Source of the DNA: Isoetes taiwanensis
Lineage: Eukaryota; Streptophyta; Lycopodiopsida; Isoetales; Isoetaceae
Assembly: GCA_021234155.1 (NCBI GenBank)
Contig: JAJEKV010000763.1
Location: 1-64,000, forward strand
DNA: 64,000 nucleotides
Reading direction: 5' to 3'
Position 1 is the stretch's first letter; each line of letters opens with the position of its first letter. Shown here piece after piece: positions 44,591-55,914 of this stretch. A program made the position numbers and the translations under genes. A model generated the notes under the pieces. The model did not search any database and was not told the origin of the DNA. It was given only the letters and a program-made list of their open reading frames with translations.

Positions 44591-47490
44591 TTATCTACCC
44601 TCATACAATGATATAGCATGGAGGTTGCTCATGGCTTTGTCCATCTCCCTTTTGGGATCTTGTGTGTTGTCCTTTGCGGTGTGAGAACACGGATATGACC
44701 ATACCCACACACTCCACCAATTCCCTCCTTTGAGGATCGGCATAATTTGCCCTCCACTTCTTCTCCCAAAGAATCGGTGTATTGCTCCTTCAAGTTGCCC
44801 TTCTTGTGTCTCCCAATGGGCTCCCAATATTGAATTTGGAATCGGGGATTTAACTCCTCTCCATCGGGCATAGTGGTGGTTACATGAGAGAGTGCCACCC
44901 CTAACCATATTGGACAGTCCTCATCATCGGGCCTTACTAGCACAAAGTATCCTTCCTTGATGTCCTCAAAGGGATCTCACTTTCGGAAGATCAAACCACG
45001 CCGGCTTTGAGGCCTTACTTCCCACAAACCACTTGGAACCCTTGTTGGGACCCAAGTGAACATTCTTAAACGTGCTTGCTCCTTGAGAACCCTCCCATCT
45101 TGACTCGGCAAGAACCCGTCTCTTAGCTTCCTCCCACATGGTTGTTGGGTTTCTAAGCATGTCACAACTTTCTCCCGGTACTTGATTAGGGGAGTCCATT
45201 TGATTTTTCTTAAGAGTGGAGGTGTGCTTTCCATTTGAACATCATCCGGTCGCGTTATGTAATCCTTGATGCCCTTCACTAGTTGGCTAGAGTCTTTGCA
45301 GTCTTGAAGGGAGGTAGTGGTTTTGGCTGCCCTTTAGGAATGAGAACTTCACCCGGAGCACCCCTTTGCCACAACTTCGATTCCTTGTGGGGGCATCCAC
45401 AACTTGTCACACGGTCTCCACTTATATTGCATGATTGGTATTCCATCCCTAACCCAAAACTTGAACTGAAGTGGCTTAGTGTGTCCCTGTCAACCTGGTC
45501 CTTACCATCTAGCAAGTATCCCTCTACAAATGATTTCCAATCTGCAACCTCATCCATCAAGAAAGCCATTGGGTTGGGGTCAATGCAGCTCTCAAACACA
45601 TCCATTAGTTCGGGGAGACTAGTCACGTTTTCTCTCTTGAGCTTGGTGGAGAAAGTTCCAAAGAATCCATCTATATCATCAAGCGTATGCCCAACCATCA
45701 TGAATCCCACTTTCACAACTTTGAATACTCCCACTTTTTGTCAAGTATGACATTGCCCCAAACATCCATCTATTCTTGTTTTCTTTCCAACAGTTTGTCC
45801 AATTGAACACATAGCTCCTCTCAGGCCTTTGGTTTCTCAAGTAAGGGGAAATCATCCCAAGTCCTCCTTGATTCACTAGACACCTTGGGCGTGAGCTTTT
45901 TATCGCCTTTGGTAACAAAGCGGTTGATCATCCATCAAAGCCTCAAAAATGGGTCTTGAAGGGGAATACCTCCTCCCTTCTATCGATCCTTTCTCTAGTG
46001 TTCTCAAGCACTTGAAAATAGAGCTCACATGGAAGTTTGGATCATCCCTCCATAGATCAAGCACAAAATGACCATATGTTCGGTTCCATGACCATGTGTT
46101 AAGACACCCATGGACTTTACTTTCATCTAAAAGCGTTTTGACAACGCTTGGGTAAAGGATCTAGCTTTGGCAAGAAAGTCTTGTGTTGGTCCATCTTATC
46201 ATGAATTATACACAAAAATTTGTCCGTGCATCTCGAGGAAAATGTTCTCCACGCCAATACAACCGTCTACATGATATTTGGTCCCTTTGGTGATCTGCAA
46301 ATTGCTCCCCTAATTGCCATTCTTTCTTTCTCTATTGCGGTTGATGCAAGTGTATCCTTGAGTTGAATGCAAGTGTTGCACTTTGAGAATGGCATGTGTG
46401 TTGCGGGACACTCACGTCCAGAAGTGAGTGCTCCATAACTTGCTGAAATGTGATTGAGAAAGAGGCCTACCTCCGGTAGTTTCTAGGATGGAGTTGACCT
46501 CTTTAAGGTACTCCTTTTGGATATAGTGTTGTGGCAACACCCTTTGCACCACTCGCGCTGCAGGTGCTCGTTCACCTTCGACTTGTGGGGCATAGATTGA
46601 GACATGTATCTCACAAAGCTCTCGAAGACTGCAATGGCCTTGAGAGTATTTGCTCTAGGTTTCAAAGTGAGTGCATTACCATGTTGGAACAAACTGTGCC
46701 CTTTTCTAACCTGCTCCCAGTATCTGTAGAATGAAGACTTGTTCACCTCAAGAATCCATCTCAATGCTCTCATACATACCCTCATGCCCCTCAATTGATA
46801 TAGTAGCCTTCTGTGTTTTCATCATAGCTGGAATTCTTACACAAGGAGTAGATGAAATTAATCCTATCTTTTGAAGTTTGTCCAATGTATTGGGACCTTA
46901 TCTGTGACGAGGTCATCCACCTTTGTCTTGACTTTGTGCAATCTAGGTTGCAACACTCTTGTCCCCTAATTGCCTCTAGGTTTTCTTTGGTTGGGGCCAT
47001 ACTTTCCATCCTTTCTAAATATTTGTCACTTCTAGGCCTCTTGGGCACCCTTGGCTGCCTTTTATGAAAAACATAACGTCTCTTCCTAGTGATCAAAGGA
47101 TGCTCATCGACCACCAAATCTTCCACATGGCCTTGAGTGGGTCTTGGGGTATGTAGTTGAGTAGGGGATTCGGACTATCACCATTCTTGTGTGTAATATA
47201 TCTAATTGGCCATCTCAAGCGACTTTGGGACTCGGCAACCCGAGAGCACACAATGCAATCACTAGAGCTTCCACGGGATATGATTGTATCAACCCGAAGA
47301 AGCTTCAATACCAACTCCAAGATGATCATCTCCCGGCCTTTCATCATTCACACTATCAAAGGATCAACTGCGGTTATTATGCCCTCTGCCAAATACCGAG
47401 TCTCGTTGCAGGGGGTGCAACAACAAGCAACCCATCTTCCTCCATTGGAGCCTAGGGCAATGGCACGTCTTTGGACTTCCTTGGCTCCAT
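44591..47490 (-). pseudogene. DUF7869-type protein, frameshifted
   Basis: Read right to left. The start is probably the ATG at 47488-47490 (MEPRKSKDVPLPL). An open piece at 47126-46791 reads KRRYVFHKRQPRVPKRPRS, QECCNLDCTKS and RINFIYSLCKN. The next piece has VCMRALRWILEVNKSSFYRYW, a helix-turn-helix-like block. Then NCWKENKNRWMFGAMSYL (about 45820-45770) and GVFKVVKVGFMMVGHTLDDI DGFFG in another frame (45734-45640). DNC..ENKN followed by GHT..DID is the signature of the DUF7869 family as I recall it; its function is unknown and copies are often repetitive, so a transposon origin is inferred. The C-terminal part (44943-44640) has VRPDDEDCPIWLGVALSHV, like a BAH-type or adaptor domain. At least four frame breaks make it a pseudogene. 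Confidence 0.6.
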
Positions 47491-47519
47491 TTTACTCATC
47501 TCACATGCTCCACGAATGA

Positions 47520-47780
47520 AAAAGCACACATTAAAACCATATAGCCCCAAACACCACAAATATGACCATATAAACCATATAAAACCATACAAACATATTA
47601 AATATAAACCATACAACCGGTATATAACCACCAAAATCATATAACCATATTAAACCATACAACCATATTCAATGTAAACCATATGTAAACATTAAAACCA
47701 CATATAACCATTGAAACTATATAACCATATTAAATACACAACATAACATAACATATATAAACATACAACATAACCTTTAA
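47520..47780. repeat. Degenerate AACCATAT repeat
   Basis: A stretch of about 250 bp made of variants of AAACCATATAACCATATTAA, directly upstream of the DUF7869-type gene on its 5' side. It ends in ACATAACATAACATAT. It encodes nothing. Confidence 0.75.
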
Positions 47781-48839
47781 TATCTTGTCATGGCCGCGTG
47801 GCCTCCTCGAGGAAGGCTGATAGGATGGCCATGTCGACAACTCAAGATCGCCTTGCCCGTCACGGAGGGCATGGCCCCACGCGATGAATCCTTATTATTG
47901 CACTTTTACGAGGGTTCGAGGGCGCGGCCCAGTCTTGCACCCTCTTCCTCTCCCCGACCATTCTTCCTCCCTTGTTTTCTCGATCACTCTTGGCGCTCTG
48001 TTTTCCTTAAAAGCCCGGTTTTCCCATCGGCGATCGAGTAGACCGAGCCATTCAAGGCCATCATATGATAGCGGCTTGGTCGACGGATCGGGGCAGCATC
48101 CGCCTTGTGGAAGTTTTAGCTGCCAGATTGAGTGTTCGGCGGCGTTCTTGCACGAGAAGAAAGTGAGGTTCTTCTCTGTAAGTTTTAGGCTTTTTTTCTT
48201 TGCTTCTTTTAGTTTTTACGTAAGTCCTTTCATGCATTTTTACTTATATTACGTTGTTTCTTGCTCTTATTTTTTTGCTCTTATATTTTTTACTTATATT
48301 TTTCTTGCTCTTATTATTGCACGATACAATTTCCGGCCCGAGCAAATCCTTATTCACGCTTTTTGCGGCTACGTAGCCACATGGAATCGAACCGCGGAGC
48401 TTCCTCCTCATCAACAAATCTTCGGTATGTTTTTGTAATATCATACCCTTTTTTAATCTTATTTGTCTCTCCTGTTCTCTGTTTTCTCATTAATCTCATT
48501 AATCTTTCTGTTATCTGTTTTCCTTTTGTATTGTTTTCTGTTTTTGTTATCTTTTTCTTAGTTGTTGTTGAATTGAATACATTGTACAGGCACAAGTGAG
48601 AATAGTGGTAAGAGTAGTAGCAAGCAACCGAGATAGAAATCATCGAGAGACAGGTGTTAGGAAGTAAGATATTGCAGAGCATTAACAGAACATTACTAGG
48701 AATGATTCACAAAAGAAATTGCTAAACTGTCTATGAATGTTTAATAACAGAACATAACTAGGAATCTTTTTTCCTAACTATCAACTAAGAATAGGAATTG
48801 CTTCACAGAATCTGCAATTCTAACAAAGATATCCTCCTT
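47781..48839. other. Transition into the CpG-rich region; no recognised gene
   Basis: Base composition changes to CpG-rich at about 47790. Open frames on the plus strand (47790-48041, 47884-48438) have no family signature and are rich in Phe/Ser from T runs. 48180-48600 is T-rich. I see no gene here. Confidence 0.35.
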
Positions 48840-50265
48840 TGCGGGAGAGATGAGAAGGGATCCGGCTTTCTCATTGGCGAAGTTGAGAATACCTCGCTTG
48901 CCAACAATCCGGGAAATGCGGGCCTTCTTCGACTTCGCTGAAGTCGAGAATTTTCGACTTCCTTGGCGAAGAAGAGGGAATGTACACTCGATTGTTGGCG
49001 TTGAGGAATTCTCGACTTTCGAGTCGATTGCACCTACGGCTTACCCAACGTCTTCACATTCTTTTCCGGCCCTGCTGCAGCCTTCACATTCTTTTCGGCC
49101 TGGCGCAACCTTCTCGATTTCGTGAGTCGAATGTGATAATGTCAATGGCCTTTGTGCAGCGTTAGGTGCACTCCACCCGGTCAGAGCGGCTCTCCTTGAA
49201 CCATCATCGAATATTGAAGGAGGGGCTGGATCGGGTGGAGGCCCTTTAACTAACCACGAGGTGTTCTTTTCGACTGCGAAGTCGTGAAAACGCGAGCTCT
49301 AGTGCATTCTACGGTGCTGCGCAGGCGGTCTTAACCACTCTCCTTCAAACTATCTTGCTCGGATATGCGGGCGGGAAGTGGTTTTGACTGCTGCGAAGCC
49401 AACTCTTAACAAGCCAATTCTCCGTGTATGGAGTCGGTGGCCTCTACCGGCCAGTAGACCGTCTCCCCAAAACATCTTCGATAGAGGGCGAAGGGATGGG
49501 CTCGGACCGGGTGGAGGCATTACTAACCAATGTGGAAACCTTCTTTGCATGCGCGTCTTGGCCACTCGAATGCTTTATCCAACCAAACTCCATGTGTACT
49601 ATGCCGAGTTCACCGATGGCTTAGGCCCTCGACTTGGCGAAGTCGAATGAAGACGTGAAGCCAACACTTTTATTCTCGACTGCAAGTCGAGATCCCTTAG
49701 CCGACCAATTCTCGTGTATGGTCGCAGCGGGCTTCGACCCGGCCGAGCCACTCTCCTTGAACCATCTTCGGCCGAATATTCACGAAGGGAGGGGCTCTGA
49801 CCGGGTGGAGGCCTCTACAACTAACCACGGGGAAACCACGAGCTTTGTCGCATTCTCGACCGTGGGGAAATGGAATGCCTCAACCAGCCAAGACCACATG
49901 TGTACCATCCGGAGTTCTCGATGGCTAGCGATTCTGGAATTTGGCGAGTCGAGAATGCGAGAAGAAGCCAAGGTTTGCATTCTCGACTTCGCAAAGTCGA
50001 GAATCCCTTAGCCCGATCCCACGCATTCTCGGTGCACGTAGACGATCGAGCCACTCTCCTTCAAACTATATTGCTCGAATATTGCGAGGGAAGTGGCCCC
50101 GGCTGTGTGCGTTTATTTGATCTTAGCCGCAGTCTCTACAACTAAGCACTCTGTATTCTCTGTCTTTAGTCCCAAGTGCCACTCTCCTTGAACCATCTTC
50201 CTCGAATATTGCGAGGAGTGGTTCCGAGTGGTAGAGGCCTCTCGGCTAACCACGGGGAGGATGCA
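48840..50265. repeat. Complex tandem array with CTCGACTTCGCGAAGTCGAG-like palindromes (cluster 1)
   Basis: At least five diverged units contain, in the same order, a CCACTCTCCTTGAACCATCTTC block, a CGAATATTG block, GAGGGGCTCTGACCGGGTGG, AGGCCTCTACAACTAACCAC and a hairpin near GCATTCTCGAC. Hairpins with 8-12 bp arms lie at 48925-48950, 49009-49030, 49265-49290, 49627-49648, 49671-49693 and 49979-50005. The last reads ATTCTCGACTTCGCAAAGTCGAGAAT across its axis. CpG is abundant and well preserved. No coding function is proposed. Confidence 0.8.
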
Positions 50266-52430
50266 TTTGAACCGCATCTCTCGGGCCTTAGACCTAGCCT
50301 GATCTATATACAACATTCCAAGAAAAAATACACCTAAAAGCGGGCTCATTCCGTTTTTCGATCCATTGTTTTAGTGCCCGAGCATCTCTCAACCTAGAGA
50401 GTAATTCATCTCGGCGAAATGCTCGACAAAGGAAACAATAAATCGTCGAGCTTATGAGCAGTTCCATCCATGATCTAAACACTGGGGCGGCATGTTCTAT
50501 ACAAAATAACCGCGGGCATCTCTCGAAACTCACCTCTTCACGCGGTAATTCCTTGGGCCATTGTATCACAGATCCACTTGACCTCTCAGAGAGTCTTTGC
50601 TTCTTCACGCCGGTCTCATCAAGAGTGCATTCAGCATCTAATACTTGTATCAATGCGATTCTCGTGTATCCCCGTTCCATGGCGCAAAGTTAGTTGTAGA
50701 GTTCCGTAATGTCTGGCGGCTCCTCTCGCTTCCTACCTTAGCTCCGTGCTCATCGATCAAATCAAGCGCTTGCAATAACACAGCGATCGGAAAAAATACA
50801 CATAGCAAGAAAACATTTGCGGAAGCTTACAGCGTCGCGGCGCCATTCGAAGTAAACACGATCGATGCTCGCCTCCCAACTCAAAGTCGCCAATGCGCGT
50901 GGTGAAGATAATCTACACTCGCTCACTAAGTCCCCGGATGTGATTCAATTTCGAAATGGTGTTTGGGCGGGCTAAAGCCGGCCGTCTTTGTACCCTTAAT
51001 TCGTCCGCTTTTTTCTTAAATGATTGCATGTCCTTAAATTCAAATAAAAGAACGCACCATCTTTTTTACGTGCAGTCCTAAAACCTACAAGCGGCGGAGG
51101 AAACTTAATTCTGAAGGGTTCGCGAGGAAGAAGATGCGGGGGCATCTGAGACACGACGACTCCGTCCAAGCGAGGCCGGAATGAAAGTGGTTCTAGCGGC
51201 GAAAGAAGAAGAAAAAGACAGCGCTCAGGTGAGCTCGAGGTTTTTCTTTGGTGAATACCTTTATCGATCCATCCTTTGGTCTTGCGGCATTCCACCGCGG
51301 ACTCGCTAGTGATCAGCGGGCGAACCCGTTCTTCGTCATCGAGGGGCGGAGCGAGCTTCTTGACACCGCCAGATTCTTGGTGGTATGTCGAGGTATCGGC
51401 AAGTGGGAAGGAGAAAGATCTCGTTTCTCCACCAAAGGGGACAAGAAGAGCTCCGGAGACAAGTACAAGAAGGTCGGTGTTGTGCTCTCCGTCTCGTTTG
51501 TGATTCGAAGCATCTAACATTTCATGTGGAGGACGCGAGAAGAGTAAGTTCTACCACGAAAAAAATTATCGGTTTTCAAATTATTCTCACTCTTCAATGA
51601 GCAAAGGCGAAGGGCACCGACAAAAGACCGGGCGCCTTTAAATTGTCGAAAAACTTGGGTGGAAAGGATCCGAAGGGATGAAGGAGGCCGGAACCCTAAC
51701 ATGAGATTTCGAGTCGGGAAAAACTGTTCAACACGGGGAGCTTCACCTCATTGTCTTGAAGACTCTACAACACTTTCGGCGGTGGGGAGGAAGTTGTGGT
51801 TCATAAAGACAAAAGTCCGACAAGACCAAAGATGGAGAAGATGACACCCACGGGAGGAATCGGATGATGGAGCGCACGAAGATATGGTGGAAACTCCCAA
51901 TTAATGGATCGTGAATGAGTAGATCGGGGATTTCCTGAGAGGGGCGCGAGAAAATGGGCGGCTAGCTTCGGTATTATCCGTTGGAAATAGCACACAAGCT
52001 GCTCTTGGACATCGTGACGCCTGAAGGTCCGCACACAGGGAGATGCCGCCTTGTTCAACCACGGGGAATTTAATCCAAAGACACATCTTTGGAGATTCTG
52101 AACCCTGATGGTGCGACATCCTCGTTGCAGATCAATGCCTGCGGATGTCATACTGCTTTCAGCCGAGATCGGCCGGGTGAGTTGTTAATTTTGGAAGTCC
52201 AGAAAGAACGAAGGGAAAAGACATCCGGTTCGGGTAGTAGACGGCCGGAAGATCCGGTGAGGGCGCCAAAGTATTGCACGACGAGAAGGAGGTGCCGCAA
52301 AAGGATCAAGGATACATATGTCAGCGAGAGTCGCGAGTTCTTCTGCGGAGCGCGCCCGGCAACCGGCTGGCCGGCGTAGCCAACGCCGTAACACAATAGC
52401 AGCAAGTGCCTACATAAGGTAAAGAATTCT
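50266..52430. other. CpG-rich stretch with unassigned open frames between the palindrome clusters
   Basis: Several open frames of 100-175 codons overlap on both strands (minus 50294-50680 with VLDAECTLDETGVKKQRLSE and CPRLFCIEHAAPVFRSWMEL; minus 50996-51520; plus 52089-52379). I recognise none of them. The frame at 50294-50680 looks the least random and could be a remnant exon. Frames elsewhere read in parallel on both strands, which is expected in GC-rich DNA. Confidence 0.3.
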
Positions 52431-52930
52431 TCGATTGGCGGCTTCTCGACTTCCGCAGTCGAAAGCCCTAGCATCCTATCATTTCGTTTTTCATCAGGGG
52501 TTTCTCGACTTCAGCGGTCGAAAGCCGTAAAACTTCTGAAGTCAAGGATGCGGAGCTTTCTCGACTTCGCGAGTCGGCGAAAACCCATAGAAGTAAAAAG
52601 AAAAGTAAACATTCAAAGGGACATTCTCGACTCGCGAAGTCGAGAAACCCGATGCCGTGACTGAAAGCATCGAAGCCTTCCCATCCTTTCTTCCCCGCCT
52701 CTTGGACAGTGTAAACTTAGCTTCTATTCTAAGTTGCATCGTTCGAAGAAACGCGGCATGGAAGGATTTGGGAATGAGCGATGCTTTCACTCTGGCCTTC
52801 ACTCTCGTACTATGTTCTCTCCTCTCCCGAGGGTATTCTCGACTCGCGAGTCGAGAAAGTCCCTTGAATCTTCTTACTTGTGCTCCTCTCACTTTCTCGA
52901 CTCGCGAGGCGAGAAACCCCAGTGTAATAG
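52431..52930. repeat. Palindrome cluster 2 (TTTCTCGACTCGCGAGTCGAGAAA type)
   Basis: Six hairpins in 0.5 kb, at 52441-52469, 52501-52527, 52557-52585, 52622-52650, 52832-52861 and 52892-52920. The one at 52832-52861 has perfect arms around an axis in CTCGACTCGCGAGTCGAG. Most are followed by AAACCC or AAAGTCC. The spacing is irregular (30 to 180 bp), so this is a dispersed rather than a strictly tandem arrangement. It is the same palindrome family as cluster 1. Confidence 0.85.
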
Positions 52931-53060
52931 AGAGAACATTGGAGATTAATCATCGAGCCCAAAAGCTTGCATAGTCATCATCATGTGAACCCTACATTTT
53001 TTGCATCGAGATGGAGACAAACATGCCCAAAAGCTTGCATAGTCATCATCATGTCCACAT
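52931..53060. repeat. Direct repeat of 30 bp, 70 bp apart
   Basis: GCCCAAAAGCTTGCATAGTC followed by ATCATCATGT occurs at 52957-52986 and again, unchanged, at 53027-53056. The material between them is unrelated. It is probably a recent local duplication. Confidence 0.8.
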
Positions 53061-53700
53061 CACCCATATCTTGCCATAAAAATTTGCCACATCACCCCAT
53101 GGGAAACCAAAGTTGCACATTTTTATATTTTTGGCCTAGTCAGAAGTTTATCTTGCTTGCTTGGTATGACATATCACCAATGGCATGCCACATCATCATG
53201 TGCATGTCAACTTTCACAAATTTCAAATTTCTCCACTCATTTCATGGAGATTGCAAGAAATACTCTTCACGACAGACCCTGTTTAATCTCTGGCAAATTT
53301 TTGTCTAGTTTTTTTCAAAAGATTTTCACCCATGACTTCAGGATCGCCTATAGATTCTTAAATTTGAGTTAATGCACTTATGAGCCTAATGACTTTGAGA
53401 TCCTCACAGAGGGATTCTTTGGGAGATTTTTTCAATTTCAGCGAGTTGTCCTCAAAATTTTTGGGGCACTTTCGTTGAGAATTAAAAATAAGGACTTCTT
53501 GAGCTTATATGACCATAAAGATGGCGCAACGCACATCCAAGCCATTCTGGCTATGGCCATATGGCTTGAACGTAGCAGAACCCATAAGGAAAATCCCCCG
53601 CCAAAGTAGTTCAAAATTGAAGATAAATTATATGGATGAAAAAAATGCCTCATCAAAGGTTAAGAACAACGGTCAGTTGCGGAGATATAAGCGGCCGGGA
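53061..53700. other. Gene-free stretch
   Basis: AT-rich sequence with short frames only. No repeats or motifs stand out. Confidence 0.3.
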
Positions 53701-53745
53701 TGGTGATCACGGTGCTTTGCTCCTATTGGATGCGCTACTTTCCAG

Positions 53746-53826
53746 CCCTATTGGTCCTATTGCTCCTATTGGTCTGCTACTTTCCCGCCCTATTGCTCCT
53801 ATTGGTCTGCTACTTTCCTATTGCTT
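53746..53826. repeat. Short CCTATTG / CTGCTACTTTCC tandem repeat
   Basis: Units of the form CCTATTGSTCCTATTGGTCT followed by GCTACTTTCC repeat about three times. A CCCTGCTTCATGGC duplication follows at 53854-53892. Open frames through it are by-products of the repeat. Confidence 0.7.
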
Positions 53827-54164
53827 CCAAATCAGAAAGGGGAGAGCCGCCCGCCCTGCTTCATGGCTATGGCGCCCCCTGCTTCATGGCCTTCCCTCTG
53901 GGGGCTACGGTGATGCATGCCGCTTCCCGGCTATGGGCTGCCACCTTCCGCGACCTCCCCCCGACTGTATGCATACCTTCCTGACCTCCTATAGTTGACA
54001 ACGATTTTGCTATGGATTTTAAGAAGGTATCGAAAGCATTGATCATAACTTCAATGTCTGAGAATCAAAGCCTAAGGGAAGATGTTGGCGCTAGAACACA
54101 AGAGGGCCATCTCAAATCATCTTTTCATTAAATTAGATGATCCGGAGGAGCCGACCATGCGGAT

Positions 54165-54270
54165 GGTTTTTCGCTTTGGGAAGCAAGCACAAAAGCCAGT
54201 ATCGGGTTTTAAGCTTTGGCTTTTCTCAAAGCAGTATCGGGCTTTTCGCTTTGGGAAGCAAGCACAAGCA
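54165..54270. repeat. Direct repeat of about 24 bp
   Basis: TTTTCGCTTTGGGAAGCAAGCACAA-like sequence lies at 54170-54194 and 54244-54268, separated by two copies of AGTATCGGG. The block looks like a small stepwise duplication. Confidence 0.75.
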
Positions 54271-54299
54271 ACTTTTCATTTGTTGAAAGCCACATAAAG

Positions 54300-55914
54300 T
54301 CCTCATAAAAGCTGTTGCCTCTCATTAATTCACTCGATATCTATCATATGCCCGACATCTTGCATGCTTGTTCACATGGATAAAGGCACCCGGTATCGAG
54401 AAGTGCTTTTATAATGCTCTCTGAGACAATATCGCAAGAGACAAAAGAACCGAATGAATAAAAGCAGGCCCGGGAATGTACCACAACGGATCGATTGATG
54501 AAGATTCGAACCAATATCGCGGCAGGGTTTTATATCTATTTTGAATCCCTACTAAGAAATTTAGCATCTCTATTTCTTCGATATAGTGCTTCTGATTCAT
54601 TTGATTATAGTGGGATTATACGGTTTTTGTAACAAAGGTATAAACTTGAAGAGTTATTAGCGGTAAAATCATTGATCTTGTTTCATTTTTAATGATCTAG
54701 GCATTTTCGAACATAATTGTTTTTTTCTTATCACGGATCCTTAAGTATTTTGGAAAGTAATGGATTCCATGATGCGAGAGGATCCGATTTTATTCTACAT
54801 TAAGCAAAAATAAATGGCTCTGAAAAGTATTTACGCAATTAACAAAAGTTTAGAATTGTTTAGAATTGGAAAGCGGAATAGCATCCCATCTTTCCGGATT
54901 GTAATGTATTTTCCGCTTTATATTATATAAAAAACCATGTATTCCATGAATTTATAAGGCTTTAGTGGCATGTTGATTACTTGTATGTAGTAGTTGACAA
55001 TGATAAAAAATTTGAAACAACCACTTACACAATAATTACACAATAAGAACCTACTCTTTAACCTACAGGAACCTCCTTAGCAATAACCAACTTGTGATTA
55101 TACGGTGTTTAATAAACTTCTATTTATATTTATATGGTGTTTAAAAAACCAAAATTTGAAAGGCATGTTTTTTTTTTAAATGTATGCCACGTGTTAGCAT
55201 ATGATTGGTTAAAATAATAGTTTTTTTATTTTAAAAATATGCCACATGTCAATATTTAATTGGTCAAAATACCCATTAGAAATAACACTAGGTTTTTCTA
55301 TGTGTTATAATCATGCTTTTCTATATGTCCTTATTTTAGAAAGACAATAGTTAGGAGCATTAAAAACAATAGCTGGATTTAAGTAACACATGTGGTATTT
55401 CGTTAAATAACATGTATATTTTTATAAAACCATCTTACTTTGACGTTGTAATTTTATTTTTCACATGTAGTAATATCTAAACCTGAAGCAAAACAATTCA
55501 TGGTTTCGCTAAAAACTACAAATAGATAAAAAAAACACACACATAGAAAAGGGAAAAAGAACGGTCTTTTATCACTTTTCCACGAGTACTAATATTTAAA
55601 CCTACACGTGTTATTTGGAAGACAAACAACACGTCACTCCTTAAAAAACAACAGTCAAGAACAAAACTACACGTTGAAAAAGTTCGTAAAAACAACACTG
55701 AAAAAAAGGACACGTTGACAAAAAAACAAAAAAGTGTCAGAAAAACCACCGTGGGATTTTTTTGCCAAAGAACCACTGTCTCTTTGTGCAAATCCGGATA
55801 AACGGGCCACGTGGACTTTTGGGGCCATTTTGGTGTTGTTTTTGGCATAAAACAACACTTCCGTACAAGTAAAAAACAACTGTGGACCAAAAATTGGGGT
55901 CAGTGTGTAAGAAG
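54300..55914. other. AT-rich gene-free stretch
   Basis: No gene. A 57 bp spaced duplication occurs at about 55178-55219 and 55235-55273 (ATGCCACRTGT and GATTGGTTAAAAT variants). 55550-55900 is A-rich with many AAAACAACAC-like blocks and a GCCACGTGGACTTTTGGGG block; it resembles the end of an unidentified element, but I cannot place its borders. Confidence 0.35.

Noticed and set aside
47884-48438. 184-codon plus-strand frame
   Set aside because: The second half is a Phe/Tyr run from T-rich DNA and the first half has no motif; unlikely to be coding.
50996-51520. 174-codon minus-strand frame in the CpG-rich region
   Set aside because: Equally long frames overlap it on the other strand, composition explains the openness, and no motif is visible.
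48840-52930. Regular hairpins considered as a CRISPR array
   Set aside because: Spacing and spacers are irregular, arms vary, the sequence is from a plant nuclear genome, and no cas gene is present.
53636-53998. 120-codon frame rich in Leu/Ile/Pro
   Set aside because: It translates a short tandem repeat (CCTATTG units), which explains the repeated peptide.
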